NCBI RefSeq assembly: GCF_000411115.1
Contig: NZ_KE150242.1
Span: 738,218 to 802,217 of the forward strand
Length of the DNA stretch: 64,000 nt
Reading direction: 5' to 3'
From: Capnocytophaga granulosa ATCC 51502
GTDB lineage: Bacteria; Bacteroidota; Bacteroidia; Flavobacteriales; Flavobacteriaceae
Shown here: one piece after another, positions 16,760 to 24,374 of the stretch
Numbering within the stretch: the first letter of the stretch is position 1
Layout: each line of letters begins with the position of its first letter
Made by a program: the position numbers and the translations under genes
Notes under the pieces: model-generated
Seen by the model: the letters and a program-made list of their open reading frames with translations, nothing else
What the model was told of the DNA's origin: nothing
Database searches by the model: none

Positions 16760-19700
16760 CGTCCAATCCTCTCCCCTTGTATCCACTACCCAATCGTAGC
16801 TCACCCCTTCGGGAAGCTCTTTATGGTATTGTATTTTGCGAATGTGAGTGATATAGGACTGCTCGGCGATGGCGCGCTTGTGGTCATCAGCGATTATGGT
16901 GATAAGGGTACGCTGGGGGTTGGTAAATAGCCATAAAAAATCGGCCTGGCCATAGTCATCAGCCCAATGGAGTATGGTGGCCTTTTCCGGTAAGGCAAGA
17001 GAAAGCTCATGATACTGCTTTTTACGCTTTTGGAAATCAGCTCGGACGGCATGCACTATATAAGGCTCCTTGTATAGGTAGCATAGAAAGAGTTTTTTCT
17101 TGAGGTAGTCCTCCCCTTCTATACGCTGACGCAGTAGGGCAAACTGCTCTCGGAAGTACCTGCCTATTAGCTTGGCGCGTTCTTTCGGGGACGAACCAAA
17201 ACGAGGATCATCAAGCGCTATCTGTTCGGCGGCTACTACGGTGATACTACCGTCATAAATGGCGAAATCCCCCTTGGGTTGTACCTCGGAATTACCATGT
17301 ATATACACAAGGGTCAGCGGCTTATGGAAGTGCTCTGCCACAAGGAAAGCTCCCTTATGAAAGCGATGAATGACATTGCTCTCCGAGCGCTTGCCCTCTG
17401 GGAAGATCATAGCCGAATAACCATTGGCAAAGTTTTTAGCAAATATATCCATTCCTTTTTCTATTCCCTCGGAGGCGGGGTAGAAATCCATCGCCTGTAC
17501 ATAACGACCAAATACCACGGAATGATACACCCAATCATTGACCATATAGCTTACTCGTGGGGTGAGCATGCCTATAGCGAGCGTATCGAGCCATGAGTTG
17601 TGGTTGGCTATCATCACCGAAGGCTTAGTAAAATCTATCGCGGAGGGGTTCTCTACCCGCTTGCGTACAAAGGGATTGGAATAGAGTACCGAAGTGGTGA
17701 GCTTAGCAGCCAAGGTGCGCAGCCAAAGCGTTTTCCCCTTGGGCAAGAGCTTTAGGAGCAACCAACCCGAATTGGAGAGTATGATAGAGAACACCACATA
17801 GTAGGTTATGGATAGAATCGTATTTAGTAATATACGCAGCGAGATAGGCGACAAACCTTTCTTGGGGCGATTGAAGATAAAGAACCTAAAGAGCGACGGA
17901 TAAAATACGAAGGTTAGCAATAAGGCCGAGAATATCCCTATAAGAGAGACTGAGGCAATAGAACGCAGGGCGGGATGTTTGGCAAAAATCAAAGTCCCTA
18001 TGGCTAAAAAGGTAGTGATAGAGGCCAGCAGTACCGATACCTTATATACAGGCAATTCGTCCTTACCTGTGGAATAATCTTTCTGGAGGGCACAGGTCAT
18101 AAAGATACTAAAATCCACAGAGTGCCCCAAGACTAAGGTACAGACGATCATGCTAAAGACATTGAACTCCAAACCGAAGAGGTTCATCAGGGCGGTAGTT
18201 ACCACTCCTGTAAGAGCAATAGGAATAAGGGTCAGTAGGACTAATTCTATACGGCGGAAGAACACTAAGAGGATAAAGAAAATCGCCAAAGAGGCATAGG
18301 AGGCCAAAGCGAGTACATCGTCCTTGAGCTTGCCCAAGAATGTTTCGCTTATTTGCTTGCGGTCTATGACTATTGCGGGCGTCTGCTGTTCTATCTGTTG
18401 TATAAAGGTATCACGCTGATCTGTGTTGAGCTTGACCAAATTGGCTATGGTGTAGAAGCCATCTTTTTCGGTGATAAAATCCTTGATCGGCAGGGCAGAA
18501 AGCGCCTCGTAATCAGAGAGGTTGGTTATGGGTGCTTTGGGCTGCTCAAGGTAGGCAAAGAAAGGTGTATACATACCTAACTTGAACCCCGTCTCTTGAG
18601 CAAGAGTACTGAGCGAGTGGGCAAGCGCCTTGACACGCTCCTCACTCCAGAAGTCACTCCAGCGTTTTAGGCGTTTTTGTTGCTCCGCCAAAGGGAGTAC
18701 TACGGCTCCCAGGGAGGAGAATTGTTGGAGTTTGCCTTGGGATTTGAGCTGAGTAAGGGTATGATAGAGCTGAGTGTTTTGACTGAGCGCCTCGTCCAAA
18801 GAGTGGCCATAAGCGGTAGTATAAAGGGACTTATACTTGCTATCGGTAAGGGTTTCGAGTCGTTGTTGTGCTTTCTGATAGCGGTCGCTTAGGTAATTGA
18901 CCGAGGCTATATCGCCATTGAAGCGCACCTCGTGAAACGCTACAAAGCTAGCCAAGATAAGCAGCAAGGCTGCCCCTACTACCCATTTGTTCTGGTGAAA
19001 AGGGTAAGCCCCTACCCTATCGAGAAAAGTTTTGCGAGCTTCTATGTTTTTATTTTTCCTATAGAAATGAGGAATCAGCAGCAAGGAAAGCAAGGCCGAG
19101 ACCATGATCCCCACAGAGGCGAAAATCCCCAAGTCGCGCATCACCTCCGAATGCACAAAAAGCAGACAGAAGAAGGACAACGCAGTGGTAAGGCTACTGA
19201 GCAGCAAAGGCGTAGTAACCGAACGGTATAGCTCTCGTGTGTCTTGAGTAGCCTTGTAGTGGGTAAGAATATGCAGGGAATAGTCTATAGTAACGCCCAG
19301 TAGCACCGCTCCCAAGCTGATAGAGATGGCCGAGATACTTCCCTTGAGCCAGTAGAGCAAGGCTAAAGCAGTAAGTACGCCAAAGAGAGAGGGTATAAAG
19401 GCTATGAAAGGTACTGTTATACTTCGGTAAAAGAAGATAAGTAGCAGACAGAGGGCAGAAAGGGAGATAAGGACGGTAGTGAGTATATCGGCCTTGATTT
19501 GAGAGGCATTGCTCACCGAAATAAAGGGCGCTCCGAAGAACTCACAAGAGGCCTTGCTTGCATATTGGGCATTGAATTGTTCCTGTAGCTGCTCCAAAGC
19601 GTCTACAAAAGCGGTGTTATGCTCCGTATCGCTCCCCTGAAATACAGGGTTGAGAAAAAAAAGTATATGCCGCTGGTCTTGGGTGGTAAGATAGCCCTCT

Positions 19701-20281
19701 GAGAGGGTTAGATCTGTGCCTATATTGAGGGCTTGCAATTTCTGTAATCCTCTAAAGGTCAGCGAAAATGGATCTTTGCGAACAAACTGTTGGGCTACCA
19801 TACCCGCAGGGGAGAGCATCATACGGTAGTGCCCTTGTACCAAAGCACGCAGGCTATCGGTTTGTAGTCTTTGGGCTAAGTAGTCATAATCTTTGTCTTC
19901 CAAAAACAGTGGTAGATGCTCATAGACAAAGCCCCACGCTTTGTCAAGCTCCTCTTCTGGAATGATTCCTTGAATATCGGTAAAGTACTGAGGAAGTCTT
20001 TGGCGGAGTGTATCGCAGAGTGCATCGGTAAGGGCTTGCATATGAGCAAAATCACCTGTATTCTCCCTGCTTACAACAACCGAAATCTTATCGGCAAAGT
20101 TCAGTTGTTTGAGCACCTTGGCCGTTAAGGACGTTTTCTCGTTCTGTGGGAGCACCTTGGTAATATCTTCTTCAAAGCGCAACTGCCACACCCCCCACAG
20201 GGCAACCCATGCCCAAAGGAGCAGACATAGGAGGGAGAAAAATTTGTGTTTGTTGACAAAATCAAAAATTCTTACGAGCAT
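16739..20281 (-). CDS. MMPL/RND transporter fused to lysophospholipid acyltransferase
   Basis: This 1,180-aa inner-membrane protein has an N-terminal MMPL/RND exporter with two sets of membrane segments separated by large extracytoplasmic loops (about 1-800). A PlsC-type acyltransferase follows, with NHNSWLD (893-899, the HX4D site) and FPEGKRS (960-966). A C-terminal 120-residue Rossmann-like remnant (about 1,060-1,180) has no clear GxGxG loop. I recall this architecture being annotated as a trifunctional MMPL/acyltransferase/methyltransferase protein. In Bacteroidota it often belongs to aryl-polyene or flexirubin lipid clusters, but no other such gene is nearby. It overlaps the hemC stop by one base. 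It probably exports an acylated lipid or pigment (inference). Confidence 0.88.
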   Translation of the reverse strand: MLVRIFDFVNKHKFFSLLCLLLWAWVALWGVWQLRFEEDITKVLPQNEKTSLTAKVLKQLNFADKISVVVSRENTGDFAHMQALTDALCDTLRQRLPQYFTDIQGIIPEEELDKAWGFVYEHLPLFLEDKDYDYLAQRLQTDSLRALVQGHYRMMLSPAGMVAQQFVRKDPFSLTFRGLQKLQALNIGTDLTLSEGYLTTQDQRHILFFLNPVFQGSDTEHNTAFVDALEQLQEQFNAQYASKASCEFFGAPFISVSNASQIKADILTTVLISLSALCLLLIFFYRSITVPFIAFIPSLFGVLTALALLYWLKGSISAISISLGAVLLGVTIDYSLHILTHYKATQDTRELYRSVTTPLLLSSLTTALSFFCLLFVHSEVMRDLGIFASVGIMVSALLSLLLIPHFYRKNKNIEARKTFLDRVGAYPFHQNKWVVGAALLLILASFVAFHEVRFNGDIASVNYLSDRYQKAQQRLETLTDSKYKSLYTTAYGHSLDEALSQNTQLYHTLTQLKSQGKLQQFSSLGAVVLPLAEQQKRLKRWSDFWSEERVKALAHSLSTLAQETGFKLGMYTPFFAYLEQPKAPITNLSDYEALSALPIKDFITEKDGFYTIANLVKLNTDQRDTFIQQIEQQTPAIVIDRKQISETFLGKLKDDVLALASYASLAIFFILLVFFRRIELVLLTLIPIALTGVVTTALMNLFGLEFNVFSMIVCTLVLGHSVDFSIFMTCALQKDYSTGKDELPVYKVSVLLASITTFLAIGTLIFAKHPALRSIASVSLIGIFSALLLTFVFYPSLFRFFIFNRPKKGLSPISLRILLNTILSITYYVVFSIILSNSGWLLLKLLPKGKTLWLRTLAAKLTTSVLYSNPFVRKRVENPSAIDFTKPSVMIANHNSWLDTLAIGMLTPRVSYMVNDWVYHSVVFGRYVQAMDFYPASEGIEKGMDIFAKNFANGYSAMIFPEGKRSESNVIHRFHKGAFLVAEHFHKPLTLVYIHGNSEVQPKGDFAIYDGSITVVAAEQIALDDPRFGSSPKERAKLIGRYFREQFALLRQRIEGEDYLKKKLFLCYLYKEPYIVHAVRADFQKRKKQYHELSLALPEKATILHWADDYGQADFLWLFTNPQRTLITIIADDHKRAIAEQSYITHIRKIQYHKELPEGVSYDWVVDTRGEDWTVRQLAH

Positions 20282-21207
20282 TATTTCTGTATATTCATTG
20301 CTTTTCGTATCTCTTGCATAAGAGCATCCCCTCCTTGGGTAAGAAGTGTATCGGCAGCCTCTTCAGGGAAATTCCCTATTTGGTGAGCAGAAATTGTTTT
20401 TCTTACCTCCTCTGCTCTTTGTCCGTCCAAGGAGAAAAGGTTACCGACAAAGGAAATCTGCTCGCCTTCAAGAGTCGCTCTTGCCCCAATAGGGGCGGTA
20501 CAGCCTCCTTCTAAGCGCTTGAGGAAGCGGCGTTCTATATCGGTTTCAGCATCTGCCTTAGGGCTATTTATCTGGGCAAGCGCCTCAAGGGCATAGGTGT
20601 CATTGGCCAGTGCTACGGCCATAATCGCCCCTTGAGCAGGGGCAGGGGTCATCCAGTCTAGCGTGAGGGTTTGTAGGTTATCATGCTGTAAGCGCTCCAA
20701 GGCAGCAGCAGCAAAAATCGCCCCTTGCCAAGGTTGTTCCTGCAATTTGCGCAGGCGGGTGGCAATATTGCCCCTGAGATTCTCTACGCTATGAGTAGGA
20801 TAGCGCCTAAGCCATTGGGCTTTGCGCCTAAGGCTACCGGTGGCTATGGTCGCCTCTGCCATGGAGAGAAAGTCCAAATTTCCCTTATATACTAGTACAT
20901 CCTGTACATTGGCACGCTCCAGTACGGCCCCCTTTACAATTCCTTTAGGAAGCATAGTGGGCACATCCTTCATACTATGTACCGCTATATCTATATGCCC
21001 TTGAAGCATAGCCACATCGAGCACTTTGGTAAAAACCCCAGTAATACCCATCTCATATAGGGGCACATCTAGGGTCAAATCACCCTGTGATTTCACGGGA
21101 ACTAAGATGGTGGTATAACCCAAATTTTCTAAGAGAGATTGTACCTTCTTGGCTTGCCACATAGCAAGCTCACTATCACGGGTACCTATTCGTAGTACTT
21201 TTTCCAT
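20281..21207 (-). CDS. hemC: Hydroxymethylbilane synthase (porphobilinogen deaminase)
   Basis: This 308-aa enzyme polymerises four porphobilinogens into hydroxymethylbilane in heme synthesis. MEKVLRIGTRDSELAMWQA gives the family N-terminus. GSLRRKAQWLRRYP and ENLRGNIATRLRKL are the conserved arginine blocks, and the dipyrromethane-anchoring cysteine lies in EGGCTAPIGA. The open frame extends 16 codons further upstream, but that stretch overlaps the promoter (21,225-21,255), so 21,207 is chosen. It is likely co-transcribed with the MMPL fusion, an unusual partner; other hem genes are not here. Confidence 0.95.
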   Translation of the reverse strand: MEKVLRIGTRDSELAMWQAKKVQSLLENLGYTTILVPVKSQGDLTLDVPLYEMGITGVFTKVLDVAMLQGHIDIAVHSMKDVPTMLPKGIVKGAVLERANVQDVLVYKGNLDFLSMAEATIATGSLRRKAQWLRRYPTHSVENLRGNIATRLRKLQEQPWQGAIFAAAALERLQHDNLQTLTLDWMTPAPAQGAIMAVALANDTYALEALAQINSPKADAETDIERRFLKRLEGGCTAPIGARATLEGEQISFVGNLFSLDGQRAEEVRKTISAHQIGNFPEEAADTLLTQGGDALMQEIRKAMNIQK

Positions 21208-21224
21208 TGATTTGTAATAACGGC

Positions 21225-21255
21225 CAAAGGTAGCACTTTTTGCGCACCTACGCAA
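21225..21255 (-). promoter_or_regulatory. hemC promoter
   Basis: On the minus strand, -7 TACCTTTG (21,232-21,225), 20-bp spacer, -33 TTG (21,255-21,253). It is back to back with the recQ promoter in a 126-bp divergent region. Confidence 0.75.
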
Positions 21256-21282
21256 ATAGAATTAACAATTAATCATTAATCA

Positions 21283-21313
21283 TTGACCATTAGTCATTAT
21301 TTTCGTATTTTTG
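21283..21313 (+). promoter_or_regulatory. recQ promoter
   Basis: -33 TTG (21,283-21,285), 20-bp spacer, -7 TATTTTTG (21,306-21,313). It lies in 7-bp attaatc-type repeats. Confidence 0.75.
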
Positions 21314-21333
21314 TCGGCTCTAACGATGCCTAT

Positions 21334-23238
21334 ATGCAGCCACATGCCTTAGAAATACTCAAGAAATACTGGGGGTACGACCAATTCCGTCCCGCCCAAG
21401 AGCCTATTGTTGATGCTATTCTTCAAGGAAAGGACACCCTCGCCATGCTACCCACTGGTGGGGGCAAGTCACTCTGTTTCCAAGTGCCTGCTATGGCCAA
21501 AGAGGGGGTGTGTTTGGTTATCTCGCCCCTGATTTCCCTTATGGAAGACCAAGTGCGTAACCTCTCCGAGAAGGGGATTCCCGCCTTAGCCCTTACAGGG
21601 AGCATTCCCCACTACGAACTGGAACGACTGCTAGGCAATGTGCAGAGTGAGGCCTACAAATTTGTCTATATGGCTCCCGAACGCCTAAGTAACGAGCTGG
21701 TACTTTACCGCTTGCAGCACACCCTCCTAAGCTACATAGTCATAGACGAAGCCCACTGTATCTCCCATTGGGGAAAGGACTTTCGCCCCGCTTACCTTGA
21801 GTGCCAAAGACTCAAACAGTGGTTCCCCGCCCTGCCTATTGTCGCCCTTACAGCTACCGCTACCGATCGGGTACAAGAAGATATATTGCAGCTATTGCAG
21901 ATTCCTAAGGCCACAGTGATCAAGGGCAGTCTTGCGCGCCCCACTTTGGCATATATGACCTATTATATAGAGGACAAATGGGAGCGGCTAGGGCGTATTC
22001 TTACCAAAAACAAGGAAAGTAGCATCGTCTATGTTCGCAACCGACGACTGACCGAGGAGCTAGCACAACACCTATGTGATGAGGGCTTTACGGCTACCAG
22101 CTTCCACGGAGGCCTCTCTATCGAAGAGAAGAGCCAGCGCTTGGGTATGTGGAAAACAGGCAGTGTACAGGTAGTGGTAGCTACCAATGCCTTTGGTATG
22201 GGGATAGACAAGGCCGATGTGCGTACTGTAATCCATTGGGACTTGCCTAGCTCCTTAGAAGATTATTTCCAAGAAGCAGGACGTGCAGGACGCGATAACC
22301 ACAAGGCTTTTGCCATTATCCTATACAACGATAACGATGTCAAAAAACTACTTATAGACACCCAGCGGAGCCAAGTTTCCGTCCCTTTCCTAAAGGAGCT
22401 ATTCCCCAAGCTCTGTAACTACTTTCAGGTAGCTATAGGCGAAGGCGAAGGTACTACCCATTTTTTTAATTTGGCCGACTTCGCCACACGTACCCAAATG
22501 GATGCCCTCAAGGTGTATCAGGCCTTGGAGATTCTCGATCGCAATGGGGTGCTTGCCCTCAGCCAAGCTTTTTTTAGAAAAGCCAGCGTACAAATCCTCC
22601 ACTCCAGCCAAGAGGTTATCGGCTATCTTGACCAAAATCCACAAGCCAAAGAGCTCCTCTTTTTCCTTATGCGTAAGTATGCAGGAATTCATGAGCAAAA
22701 TATCTCTTTCAGGGTAGAAACTATTGCAGCCAACCTGCATATAAGCAGCTCCCTAATACAACAACAATTGGAAAAACTACAACAAGACGGACTTATCGCC
22801 TACAAAAACGAGCATACCGATGCCGAAATTACCTTTCTCATGCCTCGTGATGACGATAGAACCATCAACTATATTGCTCCGCAGGTCAAGTGGTTCAACC
22901 AACATAAAGAAGCACAATGTAAAGACGTACTTGCCTATATAGAACAAACAGATAGTTGTAACCAGCGCTTTCTGCTGGCCTACTTTGGGGAAACACTTGC
23001 GCAAGATTGTGGCATCTGCTCGCACTGTATAGCGCGCAAGCAAAAAGCCCTTTCAAAAGAGCGAATAGCGATCATCTCTCAAGAGCTGCTAACCCTCATC
23101 GCCTACAACCCCATGAGCTCTCAAGAGATATGTTCCGCCTCTTCCTACCACGAATGGGAGGTGCTACAAGTGCTCACCCTACTCTTAGACGAGGAAAAAA
23201 TAAGGCTATTACCCAATAATCAGTTTTCTGCTAATTAA
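21334..23238 (+). CDS. recQ: ATP-dependent DNA helicase RecQ
   Basis: This 634-aa 3'-5' helicase (from MQPHALEIL) acts in recombination and fork repair. The frame opens at 21,283, but that lies in the promoter, so 21,334 is the start. Motifs: Walker A TGGGKS, DEAH box VIDEAHCISHWG, ATNAFGMGIDKADVR (motif V) and QEAGRAGRD (motif VI). The RQC zinc cysteines lie in CNQRFLLAYFGE and DCGICSHC. There is no HRDC domain at the C-terminus, consistent with shorter RecQ forms. The stop codon lies within the left terminal repeat of the MITE-like element, so the last residues may be altered by insertion. Confidence 0.95.
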   Translation: MQPHALEILKKYWGYDQFRPAQEPIVDAILQGKDTLAMLPTGGGKSLCFQVPAMAKEGVCLVISPLISLMEDQVRNLSEKGIPALALTGSIPHYELERLLGNVQSEAYKFVYMAPERLSNELVLYRLQHTLLSYIVIDEAHCISHWGKDFRPAYLECQRLKQWFPALPIVALTATATDRVQEDILQLLQIPKATVIKGSLARPTLAYMTYYIEDKWERLGRILTKNKESSIVYVRNRRLTEELAQHLCDEGFTATSFHGGLSIEEKSQRLGMWKTGSVQVVVATNAFGMGIDKADVRTVIHWDLPSSLEDYFQEAGRAGRDNHKAFAIILYNDNDVKKLLIDTQRSQVSVPFLKELFPKLCNYFQVAIGEGEGTTHFFNLADFATRTQMDALKVYQALEILDRNGVLALSQAFFRKASVQILHSSQEVIGYLDQNPQAKELLFFLMRKYAGIHEQNISFRVETIAANLHISSSLIQQQLEKLQQDGLIAYKNEHTDAEITFLMPRDDDRTINYIAPQVKWFNQHKEAQCKDVLAYIEQTDSCNQRFLLAYFGETLAQDCGICSHCIARKQKALSKERIAIISQELLTLIAYNPMSSQEICSASSYHEWEVLQVLTLLLDEEKIRLLPNNQFSAN

Positions 23239-23502
23239 TTTAAGTTTCGCAAGTCGTTTTTAGGTTATAATTAGGCTTATAATTGATTAATAATCAATAT
23301 ATTGCAAAGAAAACCTCCCCCTTGCCCCCTCCGAGAGGGGGAATAAATTCGTTGAAAAAGATAAAAATTGTCTATAAATCTGGAAAATGCCCTTTCTATA
23401 ACTCCTTGAGAATCATGAACTATCTCATTCCCCCTTTGGAGGGGGTAGGGGGAGGTTTTGAATATCAATAAGTTACAGAAATTGCGAAACTTAAATTAAT
23501 TA
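23232..23502. mobile_element. MITE-like element, 271 bp with 21-bp terminal inverted repeats
   Basis: Perfect 21-bp inverted repeats bound the element (23,232-23,252 and 23,482-23,502; core TTTAAGTTTCGCAA). A second inverted pair lies inside: aaaacctcccccttgccccc near 23,307-23,340 and its near-complement near 23,423-23,457. There is no internal gene. The terminal sequence matches the ends of the decayed IS at 41,109-41,652 (ATTTAAGTTTC...CAAG), suggesting a non-autonomous relative. Both flanking genes (recQ and the convergent 120-aa ORF) have their stop codons inside the terminal repeats. Confidence 0.75.
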
Positions 23503-23862
23503 ACCAATTGGGATACTTGTACCTCGGATAAAGAGTTGTTTTTTTCGTGCAGGTCTTTGTCTTGGTTGCATAGGGCGAGACTGGGTAGCGACAATAGGGT
23601 GCTCAACTGATGCCGCAGGGCACTCTGCTGGTGTTGTAGGATATTCAATAGACATTGTAGGTTGCTCAATAGGTGTTGCAGGACGCTCAGCTGGAGAGGA
23701 TTGTTGTGTAGGTACCTGCTCTTCTTCCCAGCCTTCAATACTCATTAGGGCTTTAATGGCATTGAGCTGTTCGCGTATGTTAGGATAAACAACTGTCTCT
23801 CCTTGCACTTGAGGCTGTCCTTGAGCAATACCCCAAAGCACTTGAATGATTTGCTTTTTCAT
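23500..23862 (-). CDS. Small protein with Pro-rich heptad repeats
   Basis: I do not recognise this 120-aa protein. Residues 1-45 form a helical region (KKQIIQVLWGIAQG; NIREQLNAIKALMSIEGW). About five degenerate 7-residue Pro repeats follow (PAERPAT, PIEQPTM, SIEYPTT, PAECPAA, SVEHPIV), then a basic tail. It is probably real because a well-spaced promoter (23,883-23,913) precedes the ATG by about 20 bp. The stop codon lies in the right repeat of the MITE-like element, so the original C-terminus may have been lost. The N-terminal part could be a phage- or toxin-associated small helical domain; that is only a guess. Confidence 0.6.
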   Translation of the reverse strand: MKKQIIQVLWGIAQGQPQVQGETVVYPNIREQLNAIKALMSIEGWEEEQVPTQQSSPAERPATPIEQPTMSIEYPTTPAECPAASVEHPIVATQSRPMQPRQRPARKKQLFIRGTSIPIG

Positions 23863-23882
23863 TTTTCAATATAAATAGGTTG

Positions 23883-23913
23883 CAAAATTACAACATTTAA
23901 ATCGTAAAATCAA
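23883..23913 (-). promoter_or_regulatory. Promoter of the 120-aa heptad-repeat gene
   Basis: On the minus strand, -7 TAATTTTG (23,890-23,883), 20-bp spacer, -33 TTG (23,913-23,911). Confidence 0.7.
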
Positions 23914-24005
23914 TAATCAGTAATAATAAAAAGAAGTTAAATTAATGATTAATGGTTAATGATTAATGACACCAATCAATCGTTAAAATGTTATTCTCAA
24001 CTATC

Positions 24006-24099
24006 TAAGACGCAATAAATTGCGTCTCTACGAAAAACTACGCTCATCAGGAGTTGTCTTAGCCTGCGCCTATGTAGAGACGCAATAAATTGCGTCTTA
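24006..24099. repeat. Inverted repeat of a palindromic AGACGCAAT/ATTGCGTCT module
   Basis: Two copies of the 20-bp palindrome AGACGCAATAAATTGCGTCT (24,008-24,027 and 24,078-24,097) sit inside 26-bp arms that are perfect inverted complements, with a 42-bp centre. It forms either two hairpins or one long one. The rest of 23,914-24,236 shows no gene; a 7-bp attaatg-type repeat lies at about 23,940-23,968. Confidence 0.85.
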
Positions 24100-24236
24100 C
24101 CTAAAAATATAATCTCCCTCGTAGGCACAAGCTGCTAACTCACACCAGCATGCGTGATAGATCTATTAGATTCTGAATATCAATCATTTACATCTATCCC
24201 TCTTTATCACATAACTCTCCAAATTAGCTATAAATC

Positions 24237-24264
24237 AAAAAAACTGAAAAAATGTCAGTTTTTT
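24237..24264. terminator. Possible bidirectional terminator upstream of secA
   Basis: AAAAAACTGA pairs with TCAGTTTTTT around an A-rich loop, with a U-run on either strand. It lies immediately before the secA promoter and may insulate it. Confidence 0.45.
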
Positions 24265-24267
24265 TAG

Positions 24268-24295
24268 GTTGGTAACAGATTTTTTTTGTACTTTT
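24268..24295 (+). promoter_or_regulatory. secA promoter
   Basis: TTG (24,268-24,270) and TACTTTTG (24,288-24,295), spacer 17 bp, slightly short for the consensus seen elsewhere in the window. About 79 bp of leader precede the ATG. Confidence 0.5.
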
Positions 24296-24374
24296 GTCAG
24301 CCAAAATAAGTATGGTATATTTTTTGAGTGTATTACTTGTTTTTTCTAATTTAATTATATAATAAAATACTTTT

